Positions 33,829 through 41,954 of a DNA stretch of 42,299 nucleotides are shown here, piece by piece. Origin of the DNA: Chloroflexi bacterium CFX4 (GTDB lineage: Bacteria; Chloroflexota; Anaerolineae; Aggregatilineales; UBA2796); the NCBI GenBank assembly GCA_021404685.1, contig QWHC01000026.1, forward strand, positions 1-42,299, given 5' to 3'. The position numbers were made by a program, and so were the translations under genes. Every line of letters starts with the position of its first letter. Within the stretch, counting starts at the first letter, position 1. Below the pieces are notes generated by a model, which saw only the letters and a program-made list of their open reading frames with translations, was not told where the DNA came from and searched no databases.

Positions 33829-34416
33829 ATGTTCAAGCGTGCTTTTGACGTTGTGGTGAGCCTTGCCGCCCTGATTTTGCTCTCGCCGCTGCTGATCGGC
33901 GCGGCGCTTGCTATCAAACTTGGTTCGCCGGGTCCGATTTTCTATCGCGCCGTGCGTGTGGGCAGGCACGGCGTGCCGTTCAAACTCTATAAGTTTCGCT
34001 CAATGATCGTCAATGCAGATCGGCTCGGTGCGGGCATTACCACGGCGAACGATGCGCGCATTACGGGCATCGGGCGCTTTTTGCGGCGCACTAAGCTGGA
34101 TGAACTGCCGCAGTTGATCAATGTGCTGCGCGGCGAGATGAGCCTCGTCGGTCCACGCCCTGAAGACCCACGCTACGTGGCGCTCTACAGCCCTGAGCAG
34201 CGGCGCGTGCTGGCTGTGCGTCCGGGCATCACCAGCTTGGCATCGGTGCGCTATCGGCACGAAGAAGCACTTTTGGAAGGCGCAGATTGGGAACAGGTGT
34301 ATCTTCAAACGATTATGCCCGATAAGCTGGCAATTGATCTAGAATATGTGGAACGTGCGACACTGCTCAGCGATCTCGGTGTGTTGTGGCAAACCTTGCG
34401 TGCGGTGTTCCGCTGA
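33829..34416 (+). CDS. Initiating sugar transferase (WcaJ/PglC type)
   Basis: A 195-residue polyprenyl-phosphate sugar-1-phosphate transferase, which starts repeat-unit assembly on undecaprenyl phosphate at the inner membrane. It has one N-terminal re-entrant helix (FKRAFDVVVSLAALILLSPLL), then GSPGPIFYRAVRVGRHG, FKLYKFRSMIVNAD and LRRTKLDELPQLINVLRGEMSLVGPRPE. It lacks the extra N-terminal membrane domain, so it is the short PglC-like form. A GTG at 33823 would add two residues. It probably uses the amino sugar made by the two genes before it. Confidence 0.95.
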   Translation: MFKRAFDVVVSLAALILLSPLLIGAALAIKLGSPGPIFYRAVRVGRHGVPFKLYKFRSMIVNADRLGAGITTANDARITGIGRFLRRTKLDELPQLINVLRGEMSLVGPRPEDPRYVALYSPEQRRVLAVRPGITSLASVRYRHEEALLEGADWEQVYLQTIMPDKLAIDLEYVERATLLSDLGVLWQTLRAVFR

Positions 34417-34429
34417 GGAGTTTGATTTG

Positions 34430-35359
34430 GTGACCGCTCTAAATACACTGCCTCTTAACCAACACTTGCAATATTTGCGCCCTGATATGCGCGGTGTTCT
34501 AGCAGGTGCGGAAGGCACTTTTTGGGTGCGTTACGAACGCTGGGCTATGCTACGGTTACCCGTTTTTGCGCTAAATGCGCCCAGTGCGGCGGAAGTGCGC
34601 CGTGTGCTGCGCGGCACGTGCATCGCCAACTATTTACAAACGCCTGATGAAGCACATCCCGCTAATACAGTGGTTTATCTTTGCCACAACAAGCACTATT
34701 CGCTGGAAGCGCTGCCTTCAGCCATGCGCCGCAATGTCAGGCGTGGCTTGGCACAACTCACCATTGCGCCGCTTTCTGCACAGGAAGTTATGCAACAGGG
34801 CTATGCCGCTTATGCGGATACAAGGCAGCGCGTTGGATTGGACGATTATGATCGGCAGTCTTTTGAGCAGCGCTTTACTCAGAGGGCGCAATCACCTGCC
34901 AACACATATTTGGGTGCTTGGCATCAAGAAAAGCTGATTGCCTTTCTCTCTATCACAGAAGTTGAAGACTGGGTGGAGTTTGAAAGCCTGTTCTCATGCA
35001 CAGCCGACCTTGTCCATCGCCCAAACGACACTCTGCTCTACAGCGCACTCAGGCATTATTTGGTCGAGTCGCCACGCCGTGTGGTCAGTTATGGTATACG
35101 CTCTGTGCAAAGCCAAAGTGAAGCAGGACTCCATCAGTTCAAGCTAAAAGTTGGCTTTGAAGCACTGCCTGTGCATCGTGCTTTCTGTGTACATCCACTG
35201 CTACGCCCATTTATCAACCCATTTACCCATAGGCTGCTGGTAAGTATGGCACACCGCATGACCACAAATCGTGTAATCCGTAAGGCGGAGGGCTTTGTCT
35301 CCCTGCTGCTTGGCAAACACACGCCTCACCAAGAAGAAACAGGTATTCCTAATGACTGA
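34430..35359 (+). CDS. GNAT-fold acyltransferase (FemAB/Acetyltransf_6-like)
   Basis: A 309-residue protein with a tandem GNAT-like layout reminiscent of FemAB or polysaccharide N-acyltransferases. Marks are MRRNVRRGLAQLTI, YLGAWHQEKLIAFLSI, NDTLLYSALRHYLVES and GLHQFKLKVGFEALPV. It may acylate the amino sugar of the EPS. No ATG begins the domain: GAGGAG (34415-34420) is followed by TTG (34427) and GTG (34430), so it starts with a non-ATG codon. The gene is clearly more AT-rich than capD or the aminotransferase, a sign of separate origin. The 3' end overlaps the methyltransferase by 8 nt. Confidence 0.78.
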   Translation: MTALNTLPLNQHLQYLRPDMRGVLAGAEGTFWVRYERWAMLRLPVFALNAPSAAEVRRVLRGTCIANYLQTPDEAHPANTVVYLCHNKHYSLEALPSAMRRNVRRGLAQLTIAPLSAQEVMQQGYAAYADTRQRVGLDDYDRQSFEQRFTQRAQSPANTYLGAWHQEKLIAFLSITEVEDWVEFESLFSCTADLVHRPNDTLLYSALRHYLVESPRRVVSYGIRSVQSQSEAGLHQFKLKVGFEALPVHRAFCVHPLLRPFINPFTHRLLVSMAHRMTTNRVIRKAEGFVSLLLGKHTPHQEETGIPND

Positions 35360-36218
35360 TACCCTAGTGTGTCCTGCTTGTGGCAGCGATAACTCAAAAG
35401 CAGTTCCAATACCATTTACACCTTCCAACCGCGCCGTGCAGGTATGGCATCAATGTGGTATGTGCCATGCTTTTTTCAGCAGCGAACCTTATCAGTTTGA
35501 GGCAGAAGTTGCCCACACACAACAAATGGCGTGGGGACAGAGCAACACAGGTACACAACTCAATATCTACAAGCGGCGCGTATATGGAGCCGCCTTAGAT
35601 TTGCTGGCGGGTCATATATCAGGCTCAGCCGCAATACTAGATGTAGGGTGTTCCTATGGCGGTTTCATGCTGGAGGCGCAAGCACGAGGCTATCAGGTGA
35701 TTGGTTGCGATATTGTGGCGGAGGCTGTTCAATATGTTCGTTCACTGGGACTAGAGGCGCACATCAGCCCTTCTGTTGCGGCATTTTCTCGCCACGTTCA
35801 AAAAACCTTTGATGCTGTAACCTGCATAGATGTCAACTGCTACTGGCACAACCAGCCAGAGGAACTACACGCCATTCATGCCATTTTGCGTCCGCAAGGT
35901 TATCTATTGATGCGGGTAATTGATAAGTCGTGGCTGTTTGGCTTAGGTGTGCGCGTGGCAAGGCTACACCTTAGCACAGGCAAGCGACTGATGCGTGCTG
36001 CTGTGAATGATCACCGCCATTCTATGCCCATGAAATCCCTCCTGAGGCTTTTGAAGAAGCAAGGCTATCGGGTGCTTTATGCTTCTCCAAAAGGTGCTTT
36101 ACACAGCGATCAAGCCCGCCGCGCAGTTCGGGTGGCTTTTCAATTAGGCGCATTCATTCACCGTGTGAGCGGCTTGTATCTGGCACCCGGCGCCTTGATC
36201 TTGGCGCAAAAAACCTAG
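35352..36218 (+). CDS. Class I SAM-dependent methyltransferase
   Basis: A 288-residue protein. An N-terminal zinc-ribbon-like segment (CPACG ... CGMC, residues 6-40) precedes a SAM-binding Rossmann domain with ILDVGCSYGGFMLEAQARGYQVIGCDI (residues about 95-120) and the later TCIDVNCYWHN and LRPQGYLLMRVI. This is the Methyltransf_23 style often found in surface-polysaccharide clusters, where it methylates a sugar hydroxyl or end group; the target is unknown. Like the gene before it, it is AT-richer than the surroundings. It ends 4 nt before the convergent WD40 gene. Confidence 0.85.
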   Translation: MTDTLVCPACGSDNSKAVPIPFTPSNRAVQVWHQCGMCHAFFSSEPYQFEAEVAHTQQMAWGQSNTGTQLNIYKRRVYGAALDLLAGHISGSAAILDVGCSYGGFMLEAQARGYQVIGCDIVAEAVQYVRSLGLEAHISPSVAAFSRHVQKTFDAVTCIDVNCYWHNQPEELHAIHAILRPQGYLLMRVIDKSWLFGLGVRVARLHLSTGKRLMRAAVNDHRHSMPMKSLLRLLKKQGYRVLYASPKGALHSDQARRAVRVAFQLGAFIHRVSGLYLAPGALILAQKT

Positions 36219-36222
36219 CCTA

Positions 36223-38100
36223 TCACGTAGGGCGCACGCCCCACATGCGGATAATGCCGTTAGCACCACCGGAGATCAGGTGTGTGCCTTCCGGGCTGAA
36301 GGCAAGCGCGCTGACTGCCTGATTGGTGTAGGCAGGCACACTGAAAAGCAGCGTCTCGCCCTCAAGCTGCCACACCATCAGCATCCCGTTTTGGCTGCCC
36401 GCTGCGATCAGCTTTCCGCTTGGGTCAAAGGTGAGGCTGGTGAGCGCAGCAAAGCCTTCGCGCAGCAGCACCCGTGTTGGCTGCTCCGAGATTGTCCAGA
36501 CCACCACGCTGTTGGAGTTGCCAATCGTCGCCACCAACTTGGCATCAGGACTCAGCATGATCTGTGTAGTGCGGTGCAGATCGCGGATGCGGTTGATCAG
36601 CACACCGCTGCTCACCTCCCACAGGTGGATTTGAGCATCCTCGCTGCCCACCGCTAACAACAAACCATCTGTGCTGAAATCGAGCGAGGTTGCCGCTGCT
36701 AAATAGTTGCGATTATTGCCCAACAGGCGCACCAACGCGCCCGAACGCACATCCCACAGGCGCACGCTGCGGTCGGCGCTGGCAGAGGCAATAAAACGGC
36801 TATCAGGGCTGAATGCCACGGCGCGCACCGCACCGCTATGTCCGCTCAAAATGCCGCGCTCGGCGCGTGTTGTCAAGTCCCACAGGCGCACTGTGCCATC
36901 TGAACTGCCAGCGGCAAGGAAATTCCCATCGGGGCTGAGGGCAACGCTCGTCCGATCCGTCAAGCCATCCCATGTGAACAAATTCCAACCACTGAGCGTA
37001 TCCCACAGGCGGACGCGGTTATCGGCTGCGGCAGAGACGAACTGATTGCCCACACTGTTAAAGGCAAGCGCTGTAATAGCAGTGTTGTGGGCAGCAATCT
37101 GCGTCAGTTCGGCGATTTGGGCGGCATTCTCTGGTGAAAGCGGTTGGCGGTTTGCCCGCATCACAGCACGCACAGCGTCAGCGGTTGCCGTCTTACCCTG
37201 ATTCACAACGGCGTTGACGGTTTCCTGAAAGGCTGCCGTGCCAGTTTGCGCTTGAATGGCGGCAATGGTGCCGGTCAGGCTCAGGTTGACTCGTGCATCA
37301 GCCGTCTCTTGAATATCCTGTGCGCTAAGGGTTGGTGTGGCGCTGGGTAGCGGTGTAACGGTTGGCGTCGGTGTGACAGTTGGCGTCGGCGTGATTTGCA
37401 GTGTGCCAGCGATGATAGCGTCAATGGTGCGCTGGAAGGAAAGCGTTGCTTGGGCGGCGGCTGTCGCGGTCAGGCGGCGATCAATGTCAGCGATCAGGGT
37501 CTTAAACTGATCGGTTGGGTTCAGCGGCGTTGGGCTGACCAGTGGTGTTGGGCTTGGCGTTTCGGTCGGTGCTTGGGTGGGCGTCGCGGTGATGCCAAGC
37601 GTTGCCCACAAAATGGCGTTAAACGTCTCGCGGTAGCCTACCGTTGCCGTCAGCCCTGCGCCGACAACAGCGGTTTGGGTCAGGCTTTGCCCAACCTCAA
37701 AGACAATCGTCTCAAAAATCTGCGTTTCGCTCAGGGTTGGCGTGGCGCTCAGCGTGCTAGTAGCGGTAAGGGTGAGGGTGGGTAGCAAGGTGTTGGTTGG
37801 CTGTTGGCTGGGCGTGATGGTCGGTGTGTGGCTGGGCGTCGCGGTGGCGGTCAGCGCGACTTGCGTCTCGGTGAGGAAGAACGCCTGCGTCTGCAACTGC
37901 TGGCTGAGCTGCGTGGCTGTCCGCGCAAGGTTAACGCGGGCGGTGGCGGTCAGGCGTGGGTAGAGGATGGCATTCAAGGTTTGGCGCTGTTGGGTTGGGT
38001 TGAGCTGCGCGATAGATCGGTAGGCGGCGGGGAATAACAGCAGCAAGGTGAGCAGCAACAGGCTGCCAGCACCCAGCACCAAGCGCGTAGAATTCTTCAT
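36223..38100 (-). CDS. WD40 propeller protein with Thr-rich helical repeats (paralogue 2)
   Basis: A 625-residue homologue of the WD40 gene at 26.8 kb, with the same order of parts. It has an N-terminal membrane segment (LVLGAGSLLLLTLLLLFPAAY), then QRQTLNAILYPRLTATARVNLARTATQL, then about four 65-residue Thr-rich repeats separated by TPTxTP linkers, then seven WD40 blades ending VRLWD, VRLWD, VRLWD, IHLWE, VVVWT, LMVWQ and IRMWG. The start is ATG 38100; a GTG at 38112 is also possible. It converges on the EPS operon and has its own -10. A surface or secreted scaffold is likely, but no activity is apparent. A short tandem DNA repeat codes for the TPTPTVTPTPTV linker near 37360-37395. Confidence 0.85.
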   Translation of the reverse strand: MKNSTRLVLGAGSLLLLTLLLLFPAAYRSIAQLNPTQQRQTLNAILYPRLTATARVNLARTATQLSQQLQTQAFFLTETQVALTATATPSHTPTITPSQQPTNTLLPTLTLTATSTLSATPTLSETQIFETIVFEVGQSLTQTAVVGAGLTATVGYRETFNAILWATLGITATPTQAPTETPSPTPLVSPTPLNPTDQFKTLIADIDRRLTATAAAQATLSFQRTIDAIIAGTLQITPTPTVTPTPTVTPLPSATPTLSAQDIQETADARVNLSLTGTIAAIQAQTGTAAFQETVNAVVNQGKTATADAVRAVMRANRQPLSPENAAQIAELTQIAAHNTAITALAFNSVGNQFVSAAADNRVRLWDTLSGWNLFTWDGLTDRTSVALSPDGNFLAAGSSDGTVRLWDLTTRAERGILSGHSGAVRAVAFSPDSRFIASASADRSVRLWDVRSGALVRLLGNNRNYLAAATSLDFSTDGLLLAVGSEDAQIHLWEVSSGVLINRIRDLHRTTQIMLSPDAKLVATIGNSNSVVVWTISEQPTRVLLREGFAALTSLTFDPSGKLIAAGSQNGMLMVWQLEGETLLFSVPAYTNQAVSALAFSPEGTHLISGGANGIIRMWGVRPT

Positions 38101-38139
38101 CAGTTGCAGCACCTGCCCTCAATTTTCCACAACGCTTCC

Positions 38140-38145
38140 ATTATA
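38140..38145 (-). promoter_or_regulatory. -10 box of WD40 paralogue 2
   Basis: On the minus strand TATAAT lies 39 nt upstream of the ATG. The -35 is weak. Confidence 0.45.
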
Positions 38146-38222
38146 GGGCGACTGAGCAGCTCTTGCCACTTTAAAAACTGTTAGTAATGCGCTGAATTTC
38201 TACGGTGTGGGTAAGCACCTTC

Positions 38223-38259
38223 CACTTCCCTTTCCCTGCCTGTGGGGAAAAGGGCTAGG
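38223..38259. repeat. Dispersed palindromic repeat, copy E
   Basis: ACTTCCCTTTCCCTGCCTG then TGGGGAAAAGGGCTAGG. Its reverse complement matches copy C across the whole unit, differing mainly by an extra T and A in the arms. It lies between the divergent WD40 and tRNA-His genes. Confidence 0.78.
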
Positions 38260-38328
38260 TTAGCTAGGTGATCCCTACACAACGCACCACACCGCGCCAA
38301 AAAGACTCTAGCGTTATGCTAAAAAGTG

Positions 38329-38337
38329 TGCTAAACT
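38329..38337 (+). promoter_or_regulatory. Extended -10 promoter of tRNA-His
   Basis: TGCTAAACT (TGn plus TAAACT) lies 19 nt before the tRNA 5' end. No convincing -35. Confidence 0.4.
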
Positions 38338-38356
38338 GCTTTCTGTAAGCCCATAC

Positions 38357-38429
38357 GGTGGCCGTGGTGGAGGGGTACCACGTCTGGTTGTGGCCCAGAA
38401 GGTCGAGGGTTCGAAGCCCTCCGGTCACC
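38357..38429 (+). tRNA. tRNA-His (anticodon GTG)
   Basis: A full cloverleaf can be drawn. Acceptor GTGGCCG/CGGTCAC, D-stem GTGG/CCAC, anticodon stem TCTGG/CCAGA with loop TTGTGGC (anticodon GTG at 38390-38392), T-stem GAGGG/CCCTC with TTCGAAG loop. The extra G(-1) at 38357 faces C73 at 38429, the hallmark of bacterial tRNA-His. The 3' CCA is not encoded. Confidence 0.95.
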
Positions 38430-38435
38430 CACCTC

Positions 38436-38469
38436 AAAGCGCTGATCTCATCTGAGGTCGGCGCTTTTT
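38436..38469 (+). terminator. Intrinsic terminator of tRNA-His
   Basis: A 15-bp stem with two G-T wobbles (AAAGCGCTGATCTCA / TGAGGTCGGCGCTTT) and a TC loop is followed by TT, giving a run of five T. It sits 7 nt after the tRNA and overlaps the last codons of the ABC ATPase gene on the other strand. Confidence 0.85.
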
Positions 38470-39458
38470 GCGTCTGAATCTGTCAGCGCAGCGACCAATG
38501 CCGCCACCGACTCATAGCGAACGCCTTGCCAATGCCATCCTTGCCCGTCAACGTGCAGGCTTGGCGTGCCATTCGGTGTGTCGCTCACCATAAAGCCAAC
38601 ACGCTCTAGGGCGCGGCGCGTCCAGAGTGCGCGTAAACCCTCGCCCTGCACATGCAACGTGCCGCGCACGTCCGCGCACAGCTTAAAGGTGCCGCTGGCA
38701 GCCTCAAAGGCAACGCCCTCAGCCGCAAAGGTGCGCGCAAAAGCACCATTCAGCACCAAATCTTCAGGCGCACCGTCGTGCAGCGCACCATCGCCCTCTA
38801 AGAGCCAAACGCGGTCTGCGCTGCGTAGGGCAAGATCGAGATCATGCGTCGAGAGCAGTACAGCGCGTTTGGTGGCGTGTGCCAAGCGCCGCAGCAGCGC
38901 CATCATCTCCACACGGCGCGGCAGATCGAGGAAGGCAGTCGGCTCATCAAGAAAGATCAGCGGTGTCTCTTGTGCCAGCGCACGCGCAATCATGACCTTT
39001 TGGCGCTCACCATCGCTCAACTCACTGATCGGGCGTTCCGCCAACGGCAGCGCACCAACGGACTCCAATGCCCATGCCACCATTGCCTGATCGTGCGGAC
39101 TGAGCCGCCCTGTCCAGTCGGTGTAGGGCAGCCGTCCGAGCGCGGCAACCTCGTAGACGCTTAATAGGCTGTTTTGCGTCCGTTCGGTCAGCACAACGCT
39201 GATCAGGCGCGCCAAACGGCTGATCGGCAGGCGATGAATATCTTCCGCACCAACGCACACCTTGCCCGCAAGCGGCTTTTGCACGGCGGCAAGCGTCCGC
39301 ATTAGGGTAGACTTGCCGGCACCATTTCGCCCGATGAGGCAGACGAGGGCGCCGCTGTTCAGCCTCAGAGTGAGGTCAGCCAGCACAGCCTTGGGCGCAG
39401 CACGCCCTGAACGGTAGCCAACGGTCAGCCTTTCTGCTGCAAGGATCGGCTGGCTCAT
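38448..39458 (-). CDS. btuD: Cobalamin ABC transporter ATP-binding protein
   Basis: A 336-residue ATPase of the BtuD/FecE class. Walker A is GRNGAGKST (residues about 42-50), signature LSDGERQKVMIARALA, Walker B LIFLDEPTAFLD and H-loop STHDLDLA. The core ends near residue 235; the remaining 100 residues (TFKLCADVRGTLHVQGEG, then WTRRALERVGFMVSD) are an extra domain not needed for transport that I cannot name. Its ATG overlaps the btuC stop by 4 nt. Assignment to cobalamin rather than iron or haem rests on the riboswitch upstream of btuF. Confidence 0.88.
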   Translation of the reverse strand: MSQPILAAERLTVGYRSGRAAPKAVLADLTLRLNSGALVCLIGRNGAGKSTLMRTLAAVQKPLAGKVCVGAEDIHRLPISRLARLISVVLTERTQNSLLSVYEVAALGRLPYTDWTGRLSPHDQAMVAWALESVGALPLAERPISELSDGERQKVMIARALAQETPLIFLDEPTAFLDLPRRVEMMALLRRLAHATKRAVLLSTHDLDLALRSADRVWLLEGDGALHDGAPEDLVLNGAFARTFAAEGVAFEAASGTFKLCADVRGTLHVQGEGLRALWTRRALERVGFMVSDTPNGTPSLHVDGQGWHWQGVRYESVAALVAALTDSDAKSADLR

Positions 39459-40582
39459 GCGCTGAAGGTATCCCGCAAGCGGCGCTGGCGCATCACGATC
39501 ATGACCACGACAGGCGCACCAATCAAGGCAGTGATCGCGTTCAAGGGCAAGATGATCTGTCTGCCCGGCACTTGCGCGATCAGATCGGCAAGCAGGGCAG
39601 CCAACGCGCCGATCAGCATAGCAGTCGGCAGCAGCCAGCGATGATCGGCTGTGCGGATCAGCATACGGCTGAGATGCGGCACAGCAATGCCTAAGAAGCC
39701 AATCGGTCCGCAGAAAGCGGTGACGCTGCCTGCTAAGAGCGCCGTGCTAAAGATGATTCCAATCCGTGCGCGCTTCAGGTTGATGCCCATGCTCTGCGCG
39801 TAAGATTCGCCAAGCAGCAGCGCATTCAGTGGCTTCACCAACGCCATGCTCAGCAGCAGCCCGATCCCGATCAGCGGCACGAGAATTGGCACTTGCCGCC
39901 AGGTGACGCCGCCAAAGCTGCCAAACGTCCAGTTGACGTATGCCTGAATGCGCTCTGGAATGCTGAAGTAGAGCAGCAAGCTGACCAACGCGCTGACAGC
40001 ATAGCCAAGCATCAAGCCGACGATTAACAAGGTTAGGCTATTTTGGGCGCGGCTGGCAAAGCCTAGCACGATGAATAACATCAGTGCCGCGCCAAGGCTT
40101 GCCGCTGCTGCCAAGCCGAAATCGCCCAACAAGCCAATGCCGACCAGGATGCTGGCGCCCGTCGTACCGACTGCCAGCACCACCAGTGCCACGCCCAAAC
40201 TGGCGCCCGAACTGATGCCCAGCACAAACGGATCAGTAAGCGGATTACGAAAGAGGGTCTGCATTTGCACACCACCGACTGCCAATGCCGCGCCCGCCAG
40301 CAGCGCCGTCAGCGCACGCGGCATTCGGAACTGCGTTACGATGGTGGCGAAAGCCGGTTGGCTGGTCGTCTGCCCAAGCAGGGCGCGCAGCACGTCCTCC
40401 AGCGGCACGCTGACCGAACCAACCGCCAAGGCGAGGCAGAATGCCGCGCACACAGCGCCGAAAAGGGCTGCCAAACTGCCGATCTGCCTGCCAAAGCGTG
40501 GCAGCATAGCCGCTGGAGTCGGATTCAGGCTTGATGTTGATGCAAGGGGCGCCGTGCGCCAAACGTTTGCTTCAGATTGCAT
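39455..40582 (-). CDS. btuC: Cobalamin ABC transporter permease (FecCD family)
   Basis: A 375-residue polytopic permease with ten hydrophobic segments. Typical marks are FRMPRALTALLAGAALAVGGVQMQTLFRNPLTDPFVLGISSGASLG and FCGPIGFLGIAVPHLSRML, which form the cytoplasmic L-loop and the vestibule of BtuC-like importers. The ATG at 40582 follows GAGGG; an upstream TTG would add five residues. It sits 20 nt behind btuF and overlaps btuD by 4 nt. Confidence 0.92.
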   Translation of the reverse strand: MQSEANVWRTAPLASTSSLNPTPAAMLPRFGRQIGSLAALFGAVCAAFCLALAVGSVSVPLEDVLRALLGQTTSQPAFATIVTQFRMPRALTALLAGAALAVGGVQMQTLFRNPLTDPFVLGISSGASLGVALVVLAVGTTGASILVGIGLLGDFGLAAAASLGAALMLFIVLGFASRAQNSLTLLIVGLMLGYAVSALVSLLLYFSIPERIQAYVNWTFGSFGGVTWRQVPILVPLIGIGLLLSMALVKPLNALLLGESYAQSMGINLKRARIGIIFSTALLAGSVTAFCGPIGFLGIAVPHLSRMLIRTADHRWLLPTAMLIGALAALLADLIAQVPGRQIILPLNAITALIGAPVVVMIVMRQRRLRDTFSA

Positions 40583-40602
40583 GGTGGCAGCCCTCAAAGT
40601 GC

Positions 40603-41793
40603 TTACTGCATTTGCTGGTAATAGACCAACTGATGATCTGGCAGCAGGTCGGGATGGAAGATGGCGATCAGGTCGGCAAGGATCACATGCGGACGGATCA
40701 CGCCGCTCTCGTAAAAATCAAAGCCGAAGTTCGGGCTAACCCGTGCATTGTTGTTGAAGACTTTGCCGTTTTTGAAGGCAGCAAATTCGGTAAAGCGCAC
40801 ATCAGCAGCCTCAACATCTTTCAAAGTGCTGAAGAAGCCGACGTTCAGCCAAAAATCGGCATCACCTGCCTTAGCAAACACCTCCTCAAAGCTCAGCGGC
40901 AAGCTGCCCGCGCCCTGTTCCTCTGCCCACAGGTAGTTGGCGCCAGCATCGCGCAGGAAGATGGCAGTATAGGTTGCACCGCTTGGCATATACCATACAT
41001 CCTGATAGGGCGAACCAACGAAGACGCTTGGCTTTTCGCTGACGCGCTCTGCTAAGGCTGCCAGCCGTGCGTACTCGCTTGCCACACCTTCAAAGTAGGC
41101 GTTGGCACGCTCCTCCGCATTGAAGAATAAGGCGGTGTACTTGATCCATTCTGCCTGACCAAGCGGCACTTGTTCAGTGAACTCAGCGTTGAGGGCAACT
41201 TTATAGCCCGCTTCGATGAGCTTGGGATGCGCGTCGTAATCAGGGCTGCCGCTGCCGTAGACCATGATCAAATCAGGGTTGGCAACCGCGACCAACTCCA
41301 CATTGACCTGCGCGCCGCTGCCGATCTCAACGAGTTTGCCCGCCTCGCCCAGCGCCCGAATTTCTTCGGCGTAGGTGTATTGCAGCGTATCTACACCGAT
41401 CAGGGCGTCTGTTACGCCAAGCTCGATCAGGTGGGGCAGGTAGGTGGTGGACATGCTGATAAGGGTTCTTATCGGAACTTCTACCACGACCGCCTCTTTG
41501 AACTGCTCATCGGTAGGCGTGGGTGCGCCGCACTGCACCAGCAGGTAGGTGAAGCCGCTTTCCGCGCCTACCCAGGGGCGCGTAACGCGCACCACCTTAT
41601 AGTGCTTGTGGTATTCAACCTCAAAGCTGCTGGCAAAGCTGGGTGCAACCTTGTGTGGGAAGTAATCCACGTCAGGATCGAAAGCGGTAAGGCACTCGGT
41701 TGGGTTGGTGGTTTGCCCATGGACAGCAGGTGCCGCACTGAGAGCAGCCGCTAGCAGCAGGGCAATCATTAGGCTGAACTTGATAGCTTTCAT
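40603..41793 (-). CDS. btuF: Cobalamin ABC transporter substrate-binding protein
   Basis: A 396-residue extracytoplasmic binding protein of the BtuF/FecB class. The signal peptide MKAIKFSLMIALLLAAALSA is followed by APAVHG; there is no lipobox Cys, which is unusual for a single-membrane organism. The two lobes are visible as VRTLISMSTTYLPHLIELGVTDALIGV and NPDLIMVYGS, joined by a long helix. The end is HPDLLPDHQLVYYQ. ATG 41793 gives the cleanest signal; ATG 41805 (FRP extension) is possible. It is the first gene behind a cobalamin riboswitch and heads the btuF-btuC-btuD operon. Strict proof that the ligand is B12 is lacking. Confidence 0.88.
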   Translation of the reverse strand: MKAIKFSLMIALLLAAALSAAPAVHGQTTNPTECLTAFDPDVDYFPHKVAPSFASSFEVEYHKHYKVVRVTRPWVGAESGFTYLLVQCGAPTPTDEQFKEAVVVEVPIRTLISMSTTYLPHLIELGVTDALIGVDTLQYTYAEEIRALGEAGKLVEIGSGAQVNVELVAVANPDLIMVYGSGSPDYDAHPKLIEAGYKVALNAEFTEQVPLGQAEWIKYTALFFNAEERANAYFEGVASEYARLAALAERVSEKPSVFVGSPYQDVWYMPSGATYTAIFLRDAGANYLWAEEQGAGSLPLSFEEVFAKAGDADFWLNVGFFSTLKDVEAADVRFTEFAAFKNGKVFNNNARVSPNFGFDFYESGVIRPHVILADLIAIFHPDLLPDHQLVYYQQMQ

Positions 41794-41878
41794 CGGTCTA
41801 AACATCCTCTCCCGTTTGGGTGGGTCGAACAGGTTGGGCAAAGGATGCACGCGCCATGCTGCTGGCGCGCCGACCACG

Positions 41879-41901
41879 AAAAAACCCGCCGAGTGGCGGG
41901 T
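41879..41901 (-). terminator. Riboswitch-linked intrinsic terminator
   Basis: On the minus strand ACCCGCC (41895-41901), a 4-nt loop and GGCGGGT (41884-41890) form a 7-bp stem followed by a run of six T. It lies between the cobalamin riboswitch and btuF, about 85 nt before the start codon. Confidence 0.9.
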
Positions 41902-41954
41902 AACACAGCATGGAGGTAGCTACTTCCATACGCGCTCCCCTTTGTCCACGAAGG

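Noticed and set aside
37360..37400. Tandem GTTGGCGTCGGTGTGACA repeat as CRISPR or VNTR locus
   Set aside because: It is in frame within the WD40 gene and encodes the TPTPTV linker; no spacer pattern exists.
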